A stretch of 64,000 bases of DNA. Origin: Azospirillum thiophilum (lineage in GTDB: Bacteria > Pseudomonadota > Alphaproteobacteria > Azospirillales > Azospirillaceae). Below are positions 31,496 to 41,073 of this stretch, piece after piece. The stretch is taken from assembly GCF_001305595.1 (NCBI RefSeq), contig NZ_CP012401.1, positions 434,001-498,000 of the forward strand, in the 5' to 3' direction. The notes below the pieces were generated by a model. It had not been told where the DNA came from. It saw nothing but the letters and a program-made list of their open reading frames with translations, and made no database searches. Position 1 is the first letter of the stretch; each line of letters begins with the position of its first letter. A program made the position numbers and the translations under genes.

Positions 31496-33087
31496 CCACG
31501 ACCTTTCCCGAATGGATTTACGACGGCTCCGAGATCCCCGATCCGTTGGGCTTCGGTCAACGGGCCGTCGATTTTCTGCGCGTGCTGCGCCATCCGAAAT
31601 CCACCCTGCCGAAGCGGGCTTTCCAGCTTCACGACTTCCAAGAGCGTTTGGTCCGCCGCATCTACGGCCCGCGCCATCCAGACGGCCGGCGGATCGTGCG
31701 CAACGTCGTCATGCTGCTGCCGCGCGGCGGGCGCAAGACCAGCCTAGGGGCCGGGCTGGGGCTGCTGCACACCATCGGCCCGGAGCGGGTGCCCGGCGGG
31801 CTGGCGCTGTTCGCCGCGTCGGATCGCGAGCAAGCCCGCATCGGGTTCGAGGAAGCCGCCGGCATCTGCCGGGAGGACTCCCGGATTGAGAAGGTGCTGC
31901 GTTTCATCGACTATCGGCATCGCATTGAGCATCCCAAGAGCGGGTGCCAGCTACGCGCCATATCCTGCGACGCCGCCCGGTCCCATGGCACCACGCCCAC
32001 CTTTGCCCTGGTCGATGAACTCCACGCATGGCCCAAGCGCGACCTGTGGGACGTGATCCGCACGGGTCTGGTCAAGGTGCCCGGCTCCCTGTCCGTCGTA
32101 ATCAGCACCGCCTGGCGAGGGCAGCAGAACGTTGCCCACGACATTGTGGACTATGCCCGCCGAGTCGCCCGTGGTGAGATCGACGACCCCGGCACGCTGC
32201 CGGTGCTGTTCGAGACACCGGCCGATGCGGATTGGCGCGACGAACGGGTGTGGTTCCGCGCCAATCCCGGCTTGGTCCACGGCTTCCCCGATCTGGACGG
32301 CCTGCGCCAGCTCGCGCGGGAAGCCGAGAACCGGCCTGCGGACCGGGAAGCGTTCAAGCAACTGCATCTGAACGTGTGGCTCGACCACTCGACCGACCCA
32401 TTCGTTGAAATGCCGGTCTACGATCAAGGCGCGGCGCCGCTCGACCTCAACGCGCTGGCCGATGCGCCGTGTTGGCTGGGCGTGGACCTGTCCAGCAACT
32501 CGGACCTGACGGTGGTGGTGGCGTGCTGGCGCGTCGGGACCGGCTATGCGGTGCTGCCGCACTTCTTCTGCCCCGGTGACAACCTGCGCGGCCGACAGGA
32601 TCGGGACGGGGTGCCCTATGTCCGTTGGGCCGATGAAGGGTTGATCGAGCCGACGCCGGGCAACGTGGTGGATTTCCGCGCGGTGGAAGACTGCATCCGC
32701 GACCTGTGCGACCGCTTCAATGTGGTGTCGGTCGGGATTGACCCGCACTTGGCCCGGTCCACACTGAACACGCTGACCGAAGACGGCTATCCGGCTGTGG
32801 AGGTGCGGCAAGGCTGGATCACCATGGCGCCGGCCATCAAGGAATTGGAGCGCGCCATAGTCGGGCGGCAATTCCAGCACGGCGGGCATGAGGTGCTGCG
32901 CTGGTGCTTCGACAATATCCAAGTGGAGACCGACCGGGCCGGCAACCGGCTGTTCAGCAAGGGCAAGGCGCGGGAGAGGATCGACGGTGCCGTAGCCTGC
33001 GCTATCGCCGTATCGCTGGCGCAGCACGGCGACTCGGGCAGCTCAATCTATGATCTGGACGTTCCCGACGAAGAGTTCTTCGTCTGA
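31492..33087 (+). CDS. Terminase large subunit
   Basis: The 531-residue packaging motor and nuclease has an ATPase domain with a Walker A variant LPRGGRKT (76-83) and Walker B ALVDELHAW (Asp175, Glu176). A C-terminal RNase H-like nuclease shows acidic motifs GVDLSSNSDL, SVGIDPH and RIDGAVACAIA. Full length for the HK97-type P27-partnered large terminases. It is the last gene of the element; the right arm repeats and attR follow. Having its own small and large terminase makes this element independent of helper packaging. Confidence 0.93.
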   Translation: MTTTFPEWIYDGSEIPDPLGFGQRAVDFLRVLRHPKSTLPKRAFQLHDFQERLVRRIYGPRHPDGRRIVRNVVMLLPRGGRKTSLGAGLGLLHTIGPERVPGGLALFAASDREQARIGFEEAAGICREDSRIEKVLRFIDYRHRIEHPKSGCQLRAISCDAARSHGTTPTFALVDELHAWPKRDLWDVIRTGLVKVPGSLSVVISTAWRGQQNVAHDIVDYARRVARGEIDDPGTLPVLFETPADADWRDERVWFRANPGLVHGFPDLDGLRQLAREAENRPADREAFKQLHLNVWLDHSTDPFVEMPVYDQGAAPLDLNALADAPCWLGVDLSSNSDLTVVVACWRVGTGYAVLPHFFCPGDNLRGRQDRDGVPYVRWADEGLIEPTPGNVVDFRAVEDCIRDLCDRFNVVSVGIDPHLARSTLNTLTEDGYPAVEVRQGWITMAPAIKELERAIVGRQFQHGGHEVLRWCFDNIQVETDRAGNRLFSKGKARERIDGAVACAIAVSLAQHGDSGSSIYDLDVPDEEFFV

Positions 33088-33122
33088 CGGACTGTCCCGG
33101 CTCAAAGACGCGATGGCTTCCC

Positions 33123-33142
33123 GTGGGTCCTGGGTGGGTCCT
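33123..33142 (+). promoter_or_regulatory. Two GTGGGTCCT repeats, putative integrase arm sites (right)
   Basis: GTGGGTCCT at 33123-33131 and 33134-33142 has the same orientation and 11-base spacing as the first pair at the left end. The shared 22-bp block (17436-17457 and 33123-33144) supports arm-type integrase binding sites at both ends. Confidence 0.7.
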
Positions 33143-33204
33143 AGAGCATTTCGGCGTTCTGGACGCCTTCCGCTATGAGCGGGAAAATACGTTTCTTTTC
33201 AATA

Positions 33205-33289
33205 TGGTGCGGGCGGCGGGACTCGAACCCGCATACCAAGAGGTGAGGGATTTTAAGTCCCTTGCGTCTACCGGTTTCGCCACGCCCGC
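33205..33289 (-). tRNA. tRNA-Leu (anticodon UAA), integration target and attR
   Basis: The complete class II tRNA folds with acceptor GCGGGCG / CGCCCGC, an anticodon stem AGGGA/TCCCT around loop CTTAAAA (anticodon TAA), a long variable arm (CACCTCTTGGTATG) and an encoded CCA end. Its 3' half is shared with the fragment at 17253, so integration preserved a working gene. This leaves the element 3' to the tRNA. Confidence 0.95.
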
Positions 33290-33547
33290 GCCCCGGCTTC
33301 GCCACCGGAGTCCCGGTCTGACGACCGGAGCCTCGATGCCAAAGCACATGCCGACGGAGCGGCACCGGGATGCCCGCGGAGATTGCATACATGGATATGC
33401 AACGCGCCGTTCCGTCGTCATGACTTAGACAATCGCCGGGCTTTCGGTCAAGACCCCTTCGCAAAACCGGAGACCGTCCCATATCGAAGGGCCATGTCGA
33501 TTGATGCATGACCCGGGGAATGGGCTCAGGAAACGGGAGGGCTTGGC

Positions 33548-33727
33548 GTGAGCGAGACGAGTTGGCTGTCGCTGGTGGCGCTTCTGATGGTCGCGGTTTT
33601 GGTGGTTCCTGCCGCCCTTCGCCGCAACCGCGGCGTGGCGGTGCGCAACGCGGCGCTGTGGCTGGCGGTGATCGTCGCGCTGGTCTGGATTTACGACCGC
33701 TTCGGACCGTTCGGCACCCGCTTCTGA
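33548..33727 (+). CDS. 59-aa small membrane protein
   Basis: Found by direct reading: GTG at 33548 gives a product with two hydrophobic helices (WLSLVALLMVAVLVVPAALR and NAALWLAVIVALVWIYDRF) and an Arg-rich turn between them, ending FGPFGTRF. The ribosome site GGGAGG lies 7-12 bases upstream. Similar short two-helix proteins are widespread in Alphaproteobacteria and of unknown role. It is followed by a convergent 81-aa membrane protein. Confidence 0.6.
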   Translation: MSETSWLSLVALLMVAVLVVPAALRRNRGVAVRNAALWLAVIVALVWIYDRFGPFGTRF

Positions 33728-33750
33728 CCGGGACCGTTTCCCCCCTAATC

Positions 33751-33996
33751 CTACGGCCGGTTGTCCTCGTTCAGCGTCATGATGCCGATTCCCATCGACA
33801 CGCTGCCGAAGGTCAGCATCAGGCCGGCATAGAGCATCACCGTGGCGGTGATGCCGTATTCGCTGCTGCCGATCAGGGTGGCCAGCCGGGCGACGTCGAA
33901 CCACAACAGTCCGCTGGCCAGCACCACCGCACCGACGATGCCGGCGAACAGATGGCGCAGCAGGAACAGCAACGCCGCTTTCTCGAAGGTCTTCAT
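33751..33996 (-). CDS. 81-aa membrane protein, unassigned
   Basis: MKTFEKAALLFLLRHLFAGI starts a protein with two membrane helices (HLFAGIVGAVVLASGLLWF and GITATVMLYAGLMLTFGSVSMGIGI) and an acidic tail (LNEDNRP). The frame matches the codon bias of the genome. I do not recognise a family; the first 14 residues are an amphipathic helix. It converges with the 59-aa membrane gene and is 137 bases downstream of the end of the cinA-like gene on the same strand. Confidence 0.65.
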   Translation of the reverse strand: MKTFEKAALLFLLRHLFAGIVGAVVLASGLLWFDVARLATLIGSSEYGITATVMLYAGLMLTFGSVSMGIGIMTLNEDNRP

Positions 33997-34133
33997 GGCG
34001 GGGCTCTCCCGGCAGACTTGGTCCCGGCGCCAAACGGCCTGAGGTCCGATGGCCTGGCGCCAAACTCTCCATGTAGACCCGAATCGGTCCGCGGCAATTG
34101 ATCCCCCGACATAGCCGCGGTCATAGCGTCACC

Positions 34134-34919
34134 CTACCCTTTGGTTCCGACGGTCACGGTCGGCGTGCCGCCCAGCCGCCGGACGATGTCGGCCAATTCG
34201 CCGGCCGCCGCCTCCACCTCGTCCTCGCCGGTGCCGCGCAGGACCAGGCTGACGCCGAAGAAGCCGTTGCGGAAATAGGGATAGCTGCCGATCTCCAGGG
34301 CCGGATGGCGGTCCTGCAAGGCCGACAGCTCGGCGGCGATCACGCCCTCGGCCAGCTCGCAGGCCACCGTGCGGGCATGCAGCGCCGGCCCGCCGGCCAG
34401 ACGCGGCAGCACCCCGTCCAGCATCGCCCGCATGATGTTCGGCACGCCGGCCATGACGAAGACGTTGCCGATCTGGAACCCCGGCGCCTGGCTGATCGGA
34501 TTGTCGATCAGGATGCCGCCGGCCGGGACGTTGGCCATGCGCAGCCGCGCCTCGTTCAACTGGCCGGCGGCGTAATGGCGCTCCAGCCGGGCGACCGCTT
34601 CCCCGTTGCGCTCCAGCGCGACGCCGAAGGCCTTGGCGACGCAGGCCGCGGTGATGTCGTCGTGGGTCGGGCCAATGCCACCGGTGGTGAAGACGTAGGT
34701 GTAGCGCGCACGCAGCGCGTTGACCGCGGCGACGACCTCCTCCTCCACGTCCGGCACCACCCGCGCCTCGCGCAGCCGCACGCCGATCTCCGTCAGTTTC
34801 TCGGCGATGTGCCCCAGGTTGGCGTCCTTGGTGCGGCCCGACAGGATCTCGTTGCCGATCACCAGGACGGCGGCGGTCGGATTGTCTTCGGCCGGGGGGA
34901 CGGCGGTCTCGGACGTCAT
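34134..34919 (-). CDS. CinA-like N-terminal (MoCF/COG1058) domain protein
   Basis: The 261-residue protein carries the molybdopterin-binding-like domain of Cin[32 protein letters not shown] and the signature [24 protein letters not shown]. In CinA this part hydrolyses ADP-ribose or related nucleotides, while the C-terminal part is a nicotinamide mononucleotide deamidase. That deamidase domain is absent, which is usual for the shorter alphaproteobacterial paralogues. Start ATG 34919. Divergent to sfsA with only 67 bases between starts. Confidence 0.85.
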   Translation of the reverse strand: MTSETAVPPAEDNPTAAVLVIGNEILSGRTKDANLGHIAEKLTEIGVRLREARVVPDVEEEVVAAVNALRARYTYVFTTGGIGPTHDDITAACVAKAFGVALERNGEAVARLERHYAAGQLNEARLRMANVPAGGILIDNPISQAPGFQIGNVFVMAGVPNIMRAMLDGVLPRLAGGPALHARTVACELAEGVIAAELSALQDRHPALEIGSYPYFRNGFFGVSLVLRGTGEDEVEAAAGELADIVRRLGGTPTVTVGTKG

Positions 34920-34986
34920 GGCGGTGCGGGTCTCCGTCGGAACGCTCTTGTCGAGCGGGAAGGCCAAGGGTAGCGTCGCCGCCAAG

Positions 34987-35724
34987 ATGCGCTTTCCCAC
35001 CCCCCTTCTTCAAGGCCGCCTGATCCGCCGCTACAAGCGGTTCCTCGCCGACGTCGAGCTGGACGGGGCGGAGGTCACCGTGCATGTCCCGAATTCCGGC
35101 AGCATGATCGGGCTGGCCCTGCCGGGATCGGCGGTGTGGCTGTCGCGCTCCGCCAACCCGAAGCGCAAGCTTGCCTACACGCTGGAGCTGGTCGAGGCCG
35201 CCGCCCCCTGGGGCGAGGGGCTGGTCGGCGTCAACACCGGGCACCCCAACGCCCTGGCCGCCGCCGCGATCGCCGCCGGCACCATCCCGGAACTGGCCGG
35301 CTACGACCGGCTGCGGCGCGAGGTGAAGTACGGCCGCAACAGCCGGATCGACATTCTGCTGGAGGACGACCCGGCGCAGCCGTCCGCCCGGCCGCCGGTC
35401 TATGTCGAGGTCAAGAACGTCCATCTCCGCCGGCCGGGCGGCGCCCATGGGGACGCCGCCGAGTTCCCGGATTGCGTCACCGCCCGCGGCGCCAAGCATC
35501 TGGAGGAGATGGCGGCGATGGTGGCGCAGGGCTGCCGGGCGGTCATGCTCTACCTTGTCCAGCGCACCGACTGCACTTATTTCCGCACGGCGGCCGATCT
35601 CGACCCGACCTATGACGCCGGCTTGCGCCGCGCGCTTGATTCGGGGGTCGAGGCACTGTGTTGGGCTTGCGCGATCACGCCCGAATCGATTGAATTGGAC
35701 CGGCCGCTGCCGATCGTTCTGTAG
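34987..35724 (+). CDS. sfsA: SfsA family protein (sugar fermentation stimulation homologue)
   Basis: The 245-residue protein shows the family's conserved parts: [74 protein letters not shown] and [14 protein letters not shown]. These contain a restriction-nuclease-like core (D-x-E-V-K). The biochemical role is still unclear; SfsA was first linked to maltose metabolism regulation in E. coli. Start ATG 34987. It is followed 49 bases later by map. Confidence 0.93.
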   Translation: MRFPTPLLQGRLIRRYKRFLADVELDGAEVTVHVPNSGSMIGLALPGSAVWLSRSANPKRKLAYTLELVEAAAPWGEGLVGVNTGHPNALAAAAIAAGTIPELAGYDRLRREVKYGRNSRIDILLEDDPAQPSARPPVYVEVKNVHLRRPGGAHGDAAEFPDCVTARGAKHLEEMAAMVAQGCRAVMLYLVQRTDCTYFRTAADLDPTYDAGLRRALDSGVEALCWACAITPESIELDRPLPIVL

Positions 35725-35773
35725 CGCCGCGGCATGTCCGGGTTTCGGGTTTTTTGGCATAGGGGCATTCGTC

Positions 35774-36583
35774 TTGGAACAGGATCACGTCGACTCCAAC
35801 CGCGTCCGTCTGCATGGCCCGGAGGGGTTCGCGGGCATGCGCAAGGCCGGCCGGCTGGCCGCGCTGACGCTGGACTTCATCGCCCCCTATGTGCAGCCGG
35901 GCGTCACCACGGGCGAGCTCGACCGCCTGCTGGAACAGTTCATCCGCGACCATGGCGGCATCCCCGCCCCGCTGGGCTACCGCGGCTTCCCGCGTGCCAA
36001 CTGCATCTCGGTCAACCATGTCGTCTGCCACGGCATCCCCGGCGACAAGCGGCTGGTGGACGGCGACATCCTGAACATCGACGTGACGCCGATCGTCGAC
36101 GGCTGGTATGGCGACAGCAGCCGCATGTACCTGTGCGGCGACGTCGGGGTGAAGGCGCGCAAGCTGGTGGACGTCACCTATGACGCGCTGATGATCGGCA
36201 TCGACGTGGTGAAGCCGGGCGCCACCCTGGGCGACATCGGCCATGCCATCCAGACCTTCGCGGAATCCCATCGTTTCTCGGTGGTGCGCGATTTCTGCGG
36301 CCACGGCGTCGGCCGCGTCTTCCACGAGCCGCCGTCGGTCCTGCATTACGGCAAGCCCGGCGAAGGTCTGGTGCTGAAGGAAGGCATGATCTTCACCATC
36401 GAGCCGATGATCAACACCGGCCGCGCCGACGTGAAGATCCTGGGCGACGGCTGGACCGCGGTGACCAAGGACAAGTCGCTGTCCGCCCAGTTCGAGCATT
36501 CCATCGGCGTGACCGCCGACGGGGCGGAGATCTTCACCCTGTCGCCGGCGGGCTACACGAAGCCGCCCTACCCGGTGGAGTGA
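35774..36583 (+). CDS. map: Methionine aminopeptidase, type I
   Basis: Removes the initiator Met cotranslationally. The 269-residue protein has all five metal ligands: two Asp in NIDVTPIVDGWYGDSSRMY, His in FCGHGVGRVFHEPP, Glu in FTIEPMINTG and Glu in QFEHSIGV. The substrate pocket His is in NHVVCHGIPG. The start is the TTG at 35774 (after CTTGG), giving MEQDHVDSNRVRLHGPEGF; no ATG exists before the conserved MRKAGRLAA at about residue 22, and starting there would cut the N-terminus. It follows sfsA in the same direction. Confidence 0.93.
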   Translation: MEQDHVDSNRVRLHGPEGFAGMRKAGRLAALTLDFIAPYVQPGVTTGELDRLLEQFIRDHGGIPAPLGYRGFPRANCISVNHVVCHGIPGDKRLVDGDILNIDVTPIVDGWYGDSSRMYLCGDVGVKARKLVDVTYDALMIGIDVVKPGATLGDIGHAIQTFAESHRFSVVRDFCGHGVGRVFHEPPSVLHYGKPGEGLVLKEGMIFTIEPMINTGRADVKILGDGWTAVTKDKSLSAQFEHSIGVTADGAEIFTLSPAGYTKPPYPVE

Positions 36584-36865
36584 GGCGGAGCGCGCTTGTC
36601 AAGTCGCCGGCCGCCGCCGGGCGCAAGGCGCCCCGGTGGCGGAGCCGGCAGGCCGCTTCCGCATCCGCCCGATGCGGTCTGTCGACATCGGCGTCGCCGC
36701 CCGACCATCATGGGGTTGGTGGACATGGCAGAGCCGCACGCACCTTGGGTTGAACCCATCACAGGTTAATGACAAAAAAGAGGCCACGGATACCATCCCG
36801 CCCTCCGATGGGTTTTCGATCTTGGACAGTCTCCAAGTCGCCCAACGTCCGGATGGGATCACGCC

Positions 36866-37252
36866 GTGCCAGCAATCACAGGGAACACCGTCGTTGTCCT
36901 TGAACAGAACGCCATCCTGCGGCTGGGCGTCGAGGCTCTGCTCGAGTCGTGGGGGTGCCGGGTCATCGCCGGCGACTGCGTCGACGACATCATCGCGATC
37001 ATGAGGGACAAGGGCCTGCGCCCGACCCTGCTGTTGCTGCCTCCAACCGATGGCCTGGACACCGGCGACCGCTTGGGCGACCGCTTTGAAGCCGAAATGG
37101 GCCATCCGCTGCCATGGATCGGCATCACCGCCGATCCCAACCTGCTCCAGCACTGGAAGGCCGGAGCATCCGGCGGCATCCTGCTGGAGATGCCCTGTTC
37201 GCCCGACATGCTTCGCACGGCCATGCTCGAGGCGCTGCGGAAGACGCCCTGA
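36866..37252 (+). CDS. Stand-alone receiver-like domain lacking the phosphorylation Asp
   Basis: The 128-residue protein fits the CheY fold: VVVLEQNAILRLGVEALLES, CRVIAGDCVDDIIAIM, PTLLLLPPTDG, WIGITADPNL and LEMPCSPDMLRTAMLEALR. The residue after strand 3, which is the phosphoacceptor Asp in active receivers, is Pro (LLLLPPTD). The first acidic pocket is also reduced (LEQN). It is therefore likely a pseudo-receiver or a phosphorylation-independent adaptor. Start GTG 36866. No kinase or output gene is adjacent. Confidence 0.75.
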   Translation: MPAITGNTVVVLEQNAILRLGVEALLESWGCRVIAGDCVDDIIAIMRDKGLRPTLLLLPPTDGLDTGDRLGDRFEAEMGHPLPWIGITADPNLLQHWKAGASGGILLEMPCSPDMLRTAMLEALRKTP

Positions 37253-37359
37253 TCTGTCACCCCCTGAAAACCCGGCGGTTCCCGGATCGGAGCTTGCGGT
37301 GGCCGATACGCCCGCACGGTGTTGGCCGAGCGCCCGGCATTGACCGGGTGATGGGTGCA

Positions 37360-37551
37360 TCACATCAGGCGGCGGAAGGACGCGATGCGGTCGCGGCGCT
37401 GTGCCGTGTAAACGCCCTGGGCGTAGATGCGCCACGCCCCACCGACGCGCAACCCGGTGACGAAGCCGCTGCCCCGCCCGTTGCCCAAGGTGCGATAGTC
37501 GTTCCGCTTGAAGGTCTGGCGATAGCCCATGGCGGACAGCGTGCCGGTCAT
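37360..37551 (-). CDS. 63-aa hypothetical protein after the HEPN gene
   Basis: The frame starts immediately after the HEPN stop (TAG then ATG) and reads MTGTLSAMGYRQTFKRNDYR, then GGAWRIYAQGVYTAQRRDRI and ends SFRRLM. Base composition is high-GC like the host, unlike its AT-rich upstream partner. It could be a translationally coupled second gene or the remains of a host gene cut by the insertion. Weak support. Confidence 0.35.
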   Translation of the reverse strand: MTGTLSAMGYRQTFKRNDYRTLGNGRGSGFVTGLRVGGAWRIYAQGVYTAQRRDRIASFRRLM

Positions 37552-38205
37552 CTATGCATCACGCCAATCCCCCAAAGACCAATCATCAATTGCTATCTTT
37601 CCTGTGCTCCGAAGTTCTTCATATCGCATTGACCATTTTAGCATTTCAATAAGTGCGTTCGCATCTGTTGGGATGCTCACCATTTCATAAGCATGATGAC
37701 TATCATTATAGTATCCCTCGATATTGTTCATGTACTCCGCAATAGACGAAATCGCACCTCCAATTTCTTTTCTTGAAAACGATGGCAGAGGAGTCGTCGC
37801 TGTATTCATTGCGACATTCAGATCTAAATGAGCCAATTTCTTATCCCGCCAATTGCGGAGTGGAGCACATCTTTCCTTCACGATATCAAGCAACTCCTGA
37901 GAACCAGAAGAAAAATCGGCATCGCAGTTCTTCGCTATTCTTTCCTGCAACTGATACAGAGAGAGATTTTCAAATTTCCTTGAACGCGCAGGATCAGTAA
38001 GTTTACTAGCATATATGCTTATTTCCGACCTGAGAGATTGCTCAATAATGTAAAAAAATGCTCTTGCAACTTCGTTTAAGAGGTTAACTCTCTTTTCGCT
38101 TTTTGCATAAAGCTGCCTATATATTTTCCACTTCGCATGAAGCCAAGTTACCTCGTTCTTTAATTCTTGATAAACACCAAAAATCTCTTCCGGCATCTCG
38201 GCCAT
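37552..38205 (-). CDS. HEPN-domain protein, AbiU2-like, putative defence gene
   Basis: The 217-residue protein is all-helical and resembles AbiU2-type HEPN proteins: EEIFGVYQELKNEVTWLHAKW, NEVARAFFYIIEQSLRSEISI and WRDKKLAHLDLN, which gives the HEPN ribonuclease motif R-x5-H (Arg120, His126). HEPN RNases often act in abortive infection or as toxins. The gene is strongly AT-rich compared with its neighbours, and the tRNA-Thr gene lies 514 bases from its start, so it was probably acquired. No nucleotidyltransferase (MNT) antitoxin partner is visible. Confidence 0.65.
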   Translation of the reverse strand: MAEMPEEIFGVYQELKNEVTWLHAKWKIYRQLYAKSEKRVNLLNEVARAFFYIIEQSLRSEISIYASKLTDPARSRKFENLSLYQLQERIAKNCDADFSSGSQELLDIVKERCAPLRNWRDKKLAHLDLNVAMNTATTPLPSFSRKEIGGAISSIAEYMNNIEGYYNDSHHAYEMVSIPTDANALIEMLKWSMRYEELRSTGKIAIDDWSLGDWRDA

Positions 38206-38718
38206 TTTCGTTCCTTAATTGTGAAATGACTAGGGATTGGAAGACCACAGACATTGAATCTTAGATCAAGCAATGTCGTGGCTGCCAGTAATATGACCGC
38301 TATCCGCACCGTCTTTGCCGTCCTCGCCATGGCCTCAGATCCGGCACGAACAGTGGATGAGCTGAACGCCAATCGCCACGTCACCTACAACGCGGCAGAG
38401 AAGCCGGGCATGGTGTTGATCGCGACGCGGCTGCGCATATGGGGGTAACAGTCCCAAAAGTAAAGCCGCCCGATCTCACCGGACAGGCCGCATGCGCATA
38501 TTTCATTTCTCCCTATGATTTCGCGATACAGAGAATTCCAACATGGTTGCGACTGGACAGATGCCATCGCGTTTCTACTGGGGCCGGGCTTCGCGCCCGA
38601 AAGCTGGCGGACCCGGATTTCCGCCCGGCGGGTCCGCTACAGGTCCGCTGCAAAAACGAGCTTGCGGACCCCGGACATGGAAAGGCCCCGAAAGGCGTTA
38701 CCTTTCAGGGCCTTAGAG
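38206..38718. other. Non-coding stretch between the HEPN gene and tRNA-Thr
   Basis: Composition changes from AT-rich near 38210 to GC-rich after 38290. Inverted segments around GCGGACCCGGATTTCCGC (about 38607-38624) and the tRNA terminator lie here. I see no gene and no second integration repeat. Confidence 0.45.
38684..38712 (-). terminator. Rho-independent terminator of tRNA-Thr
   Basis: On the minus strand GGCCCTGAAAGG-TAACG-CCTTTCGGGGCC forms a 12-bp stem with one mismatch, followed by TTTCC. It lies just 3' of the tRNA. Confidence 0.75.
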
Positions 38719-38793
<75 letters not shown>

Positions 38794-38909
38794 GTCGTTG
38801 TGGCGCGGAACATAGCGAGGTGCTCCATGGGATGCAAGCGGTGAATTTCGGAAAAATCGGCCCTCCATTCTCAAGCCTGCCATGCTTGCGCACCCCCCAT
38901 CCGCCGCCC

Positions 38910-40874
38910 TCAGCCGTGCTGGCGGATCACCTCCAGGAAGGCGTCGGCGTAGCGCTCCAGCTTGCGGCCACCCACCCCCGGCAGATGGGCGAAGCTCGCG
39001 TGGTCCTGCGGACGCTGGGCCACCATTTCCAGCAGCGTGCTGTCATGGAAGATCACATAGGGCGGCACGCTCTGGGCCTTGGCCAGCGCCGTGCGGCAGT
39101 CCTTCAGCGCGTGCCACAGCACGTCGTCCGCCGCCGACAGCGCACCGCGGGCGCCGCTCCTGGACACGCCCTCCCCGCCACCGACGCTGCCGCCCCGCGC
39201 CGTGTGGCGGCGCAGCGCGTCGTGGACGCCGCGCCGGCGTTCCAGCACCGGATCCTTGCGCAGCTTGACCACCCGCTGCCCCTTGATCACCGCGACCCCG
39301 GCATCGGTCAGGCGGAAACCGCCATAGCCCTCTAGGTCGACGGTCAGCAGGCCGGTCGCCACCAGCTGGCGATAGACCGACTGCCATTCGACCTTGGACA
39401 GATCCTTGCCGACCGCGAAGGTCTTCAGACGGTCATGCTGCTGCTGGATCACCTTCTCGGTCGCATTGCCGACAAGCACGTCGATCAAATGGCCGGCGCC
39501 ATAGCGCTGGCCGGTGCGGTAGACCGCCGACAGCGCCTTCTGCGCCGCGACGGTGCCGTCCCAGGTCTCGATCGGATCCAGGCAGGTGTCGCAGTTGCCG
39601 CAAGGCTCCGGCAGCGTCTCGTTGAAATAGTTCAGCAGAACCTGGCGGCGGCAGTCCGGCGTCTCGCAGAAGCCCAGCAGGGCCTCCAGCTTGCCGCGCT
39701 CGACCCGGCGGTGGCTGTCGCCGGCCTCCGACTGCTCCAGCATCTGGCGCAGCATCACCACGTCGGCCATGCCGTAGGCCATCCAGGCGTTGGCCGGCAG
39801 CCCGTCGCGGCCGGCGCGGCCGGTCTCCTGGTAATAGGCCTCCAGGCTCTTGGGCGGGTCGAGGTGGCAGACGAAGCGGACATTCGGCTTGTCGATGCCC
39901 ATGCCAAAGGCGACGGTCGCGACCATCACCAGACCCTCGCTCTTGATGAAGCGGTCCTGGTTGGCCTCGCGCATCTCGGCCGGCAGCCCGGCATGGTAGG
40001 GCAGAGCCTCGCGGCCCTGGCCGTTCAGCCAGGCCGCTACCTCCTCCACCTTGTTGCGCGACATGCAATAGACGATGCCGGCGTCTTCCGGGTGGTTCTC
40101 GCGCAGGAAGGCCAGCATCTGCTGGCGCTCGCTCTTCTTCGGCACCACGCGGTAGGTGATGTTGGGCCGGTCGAAGCTGGACAGGAAGACGCGGGCGTCG
40201 GTCAGCCCCAGCTTCTCCTTGATCTCGGCCCGGGTCTGCACGTCGGCGGTCGCGGTCAGCGCGATGCGCGGCACCATCGGGTGGCGTTCGTGCAGGATCG
40301 ACAGCTGGAGATATTCGGGGCGGAAGTCATGCCCCCACTGCGACACGCAATGCGCCTCGTCCAACGCGAACAGCGCCAGCCGGGTACGGTCGAGCAGATC
40401 GAGGAAGCGCGGCGTCACCAGCCGTTCCGGCGCGACATAGACGAGGTCGATCTCGCCCTGCAGCATCGCCCGCTCGACCTCCCGCGCCTCGGCCGGCCCG
40501 AGCGAGGAGTTGAGGAAGGCGGCGCGCACGCCCAGCTCCCGCAACGCCGTCACCTGGTCGCGCATCAGGGCGATCAGCGGCGAGACGACGACCGTCACCC
40601 CGTCGCGCACCAGCGCCGGGATCTGGTAGCACAGCGACTTGCCGCCGCCGGTCGGCATCAGGACCAGCGCGTCGCCGCCGCGCACCACATGGTCGATGAT
40701 GTCGGCCTGCTGGCCACGGAAGGAATCGTAGCCGAACACGGTCCGCAGCGCGTCGAGCGCCGTGGCCGGCCGGTCTCCGAAGCCGCCGTCCGACGCACCC
40801 CGGTTGCTGTAGGAAAACAACGAATCCACGCCGATGCGGTTCAGGAAAGTGGTGCCGGAGATTCGGCTTCTCAT
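38910..40874 (-). CDS. recQ: ATP-dependent DNA helicase RecQ
   Basis: 3'-to-5' helicase for recombination and replication fork repair. The 654-residue protein contains all domains. An N-terminal extension of about 30 residues comes first, then Walker A MPTGGGKS, the aromatic DEAH loop [16 protein letters not shown], motif [12 protein letters not shown], the RQC zinc site (CETPDCRRQ...CGNCDTC), a winged helix, a Gly/Ala-rich linker and a C-terminal HRDC domain ([21 protein letters not shown]). The extension precedes [20 protein letters not shown]; the exact start could be later. It is monocistronic. Confidence 0.95.
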   Translation of the reverse strand: MRSRISGTTFLNRIGVDSLFSYSNRGASDGGFGDRPATALDALRTVFGYDSFRGQQADIIDHVVRGGDALVLMPTGGGKSLCYQIPALVRDGVTVVVSPLIALMRDQVTALRELGVRAAFLNSSLGPAEAREVERAMLQGEIDLVYVAPERLVTPRFLDLLDRTRLALFALDEAHCVSQWGHDFRPEYLQLSILHERHPMVPRIALTATADVQTRAEIKEKLGLTDARVFLSSFDRPNITYRVVPKKSERQQMLAFLRENHPEDAGIVYCMSRNKVEEVAAWLNGQGREALPYHAGLPAEMREANQDRFIKSEGLVMVATVAFGMGIDKPNVRFVCHLDPPKSLEAYYQETGRAGRDGLPANAWMAYGMADVVMLRQMLEQSEAGDSHRRVERGKLEALLGFCETPDCRRQVLLNYFNETLPEPCGNCDTCLDPIETWDGTVAAQKALSAVYRTGQRYGAGHLIDVLVGNATEKVIQQQHDRLKTFAVGKDLSKVEWQSVYRQLVATGLLTVDLEGYGGFRLTDAGVAVIKGQRVVKLRKDPVLERRRGVHDALRRHTARGGSVGGGEGVSRSGARGALSAADDVLWHALKDCRTALAKAQSVPPYVIFHDSTLLEMVAQRPQDHASFAHLPGVGGRKLERYADAFLEVIRQHG

Positions 40875-41073
40875 CTCAACGACTCATCATGTGGCACAGA
40901 TCGGCCCCATGGCAAAGCCGCAAAGGGTCACGTCCGGGAACAAAGCTCGGACCACCACAGTCGCCACAACGCATTGGCGTGAGACCGCAGCGCCCGCTCA
41001 CCGTCCGCGTGTAGAGCGAAAACAGCGGAAGGAGGAAGGCAGCATGAAGAAGCCGCCCTCCTTCCCGGCGCTC

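Larger units (their letters stand above)
17253..33259. mobile_element. Integrated satellite of cf-PICI type (about 16 kb) in tRNA-Leu(UAA)
   Basis: The element is bounded by tRNA-derived repeats at 17253-17307 and 33205-33259. The integrase sits next to the left end. Regulators (RHH-like repressor, DUF4258/HTH, MerR-like, AlpA-like), a primase and an ATPase follow. A complete head and packaging module (portal, protease-capsid, connectors, HNH, TerS, TerL) fills the right third. Tail, tape measure, baseplate, holin and lysin genes are absent, and the element is far shorter than a full siphophage. Capsid-forming PICIs are known to have this composition. A prophage that lost its tail region by deletion is the main alternative. 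Confidence 0.85.

Noticed and set aside
17253..33259. Complete prophage
   Set aside because: No tail, tape measure, baseplate or lysis gene is present, and the length is too short for a complete siphophage. A cf-PICI-like satellite fits better.
38254..38448. 64-codon open frame between the HEPN gene and tRNA-Thr
   Set aside because: The frame crosses a composition break, has no ribosome site and no recognisable features; probably chance.
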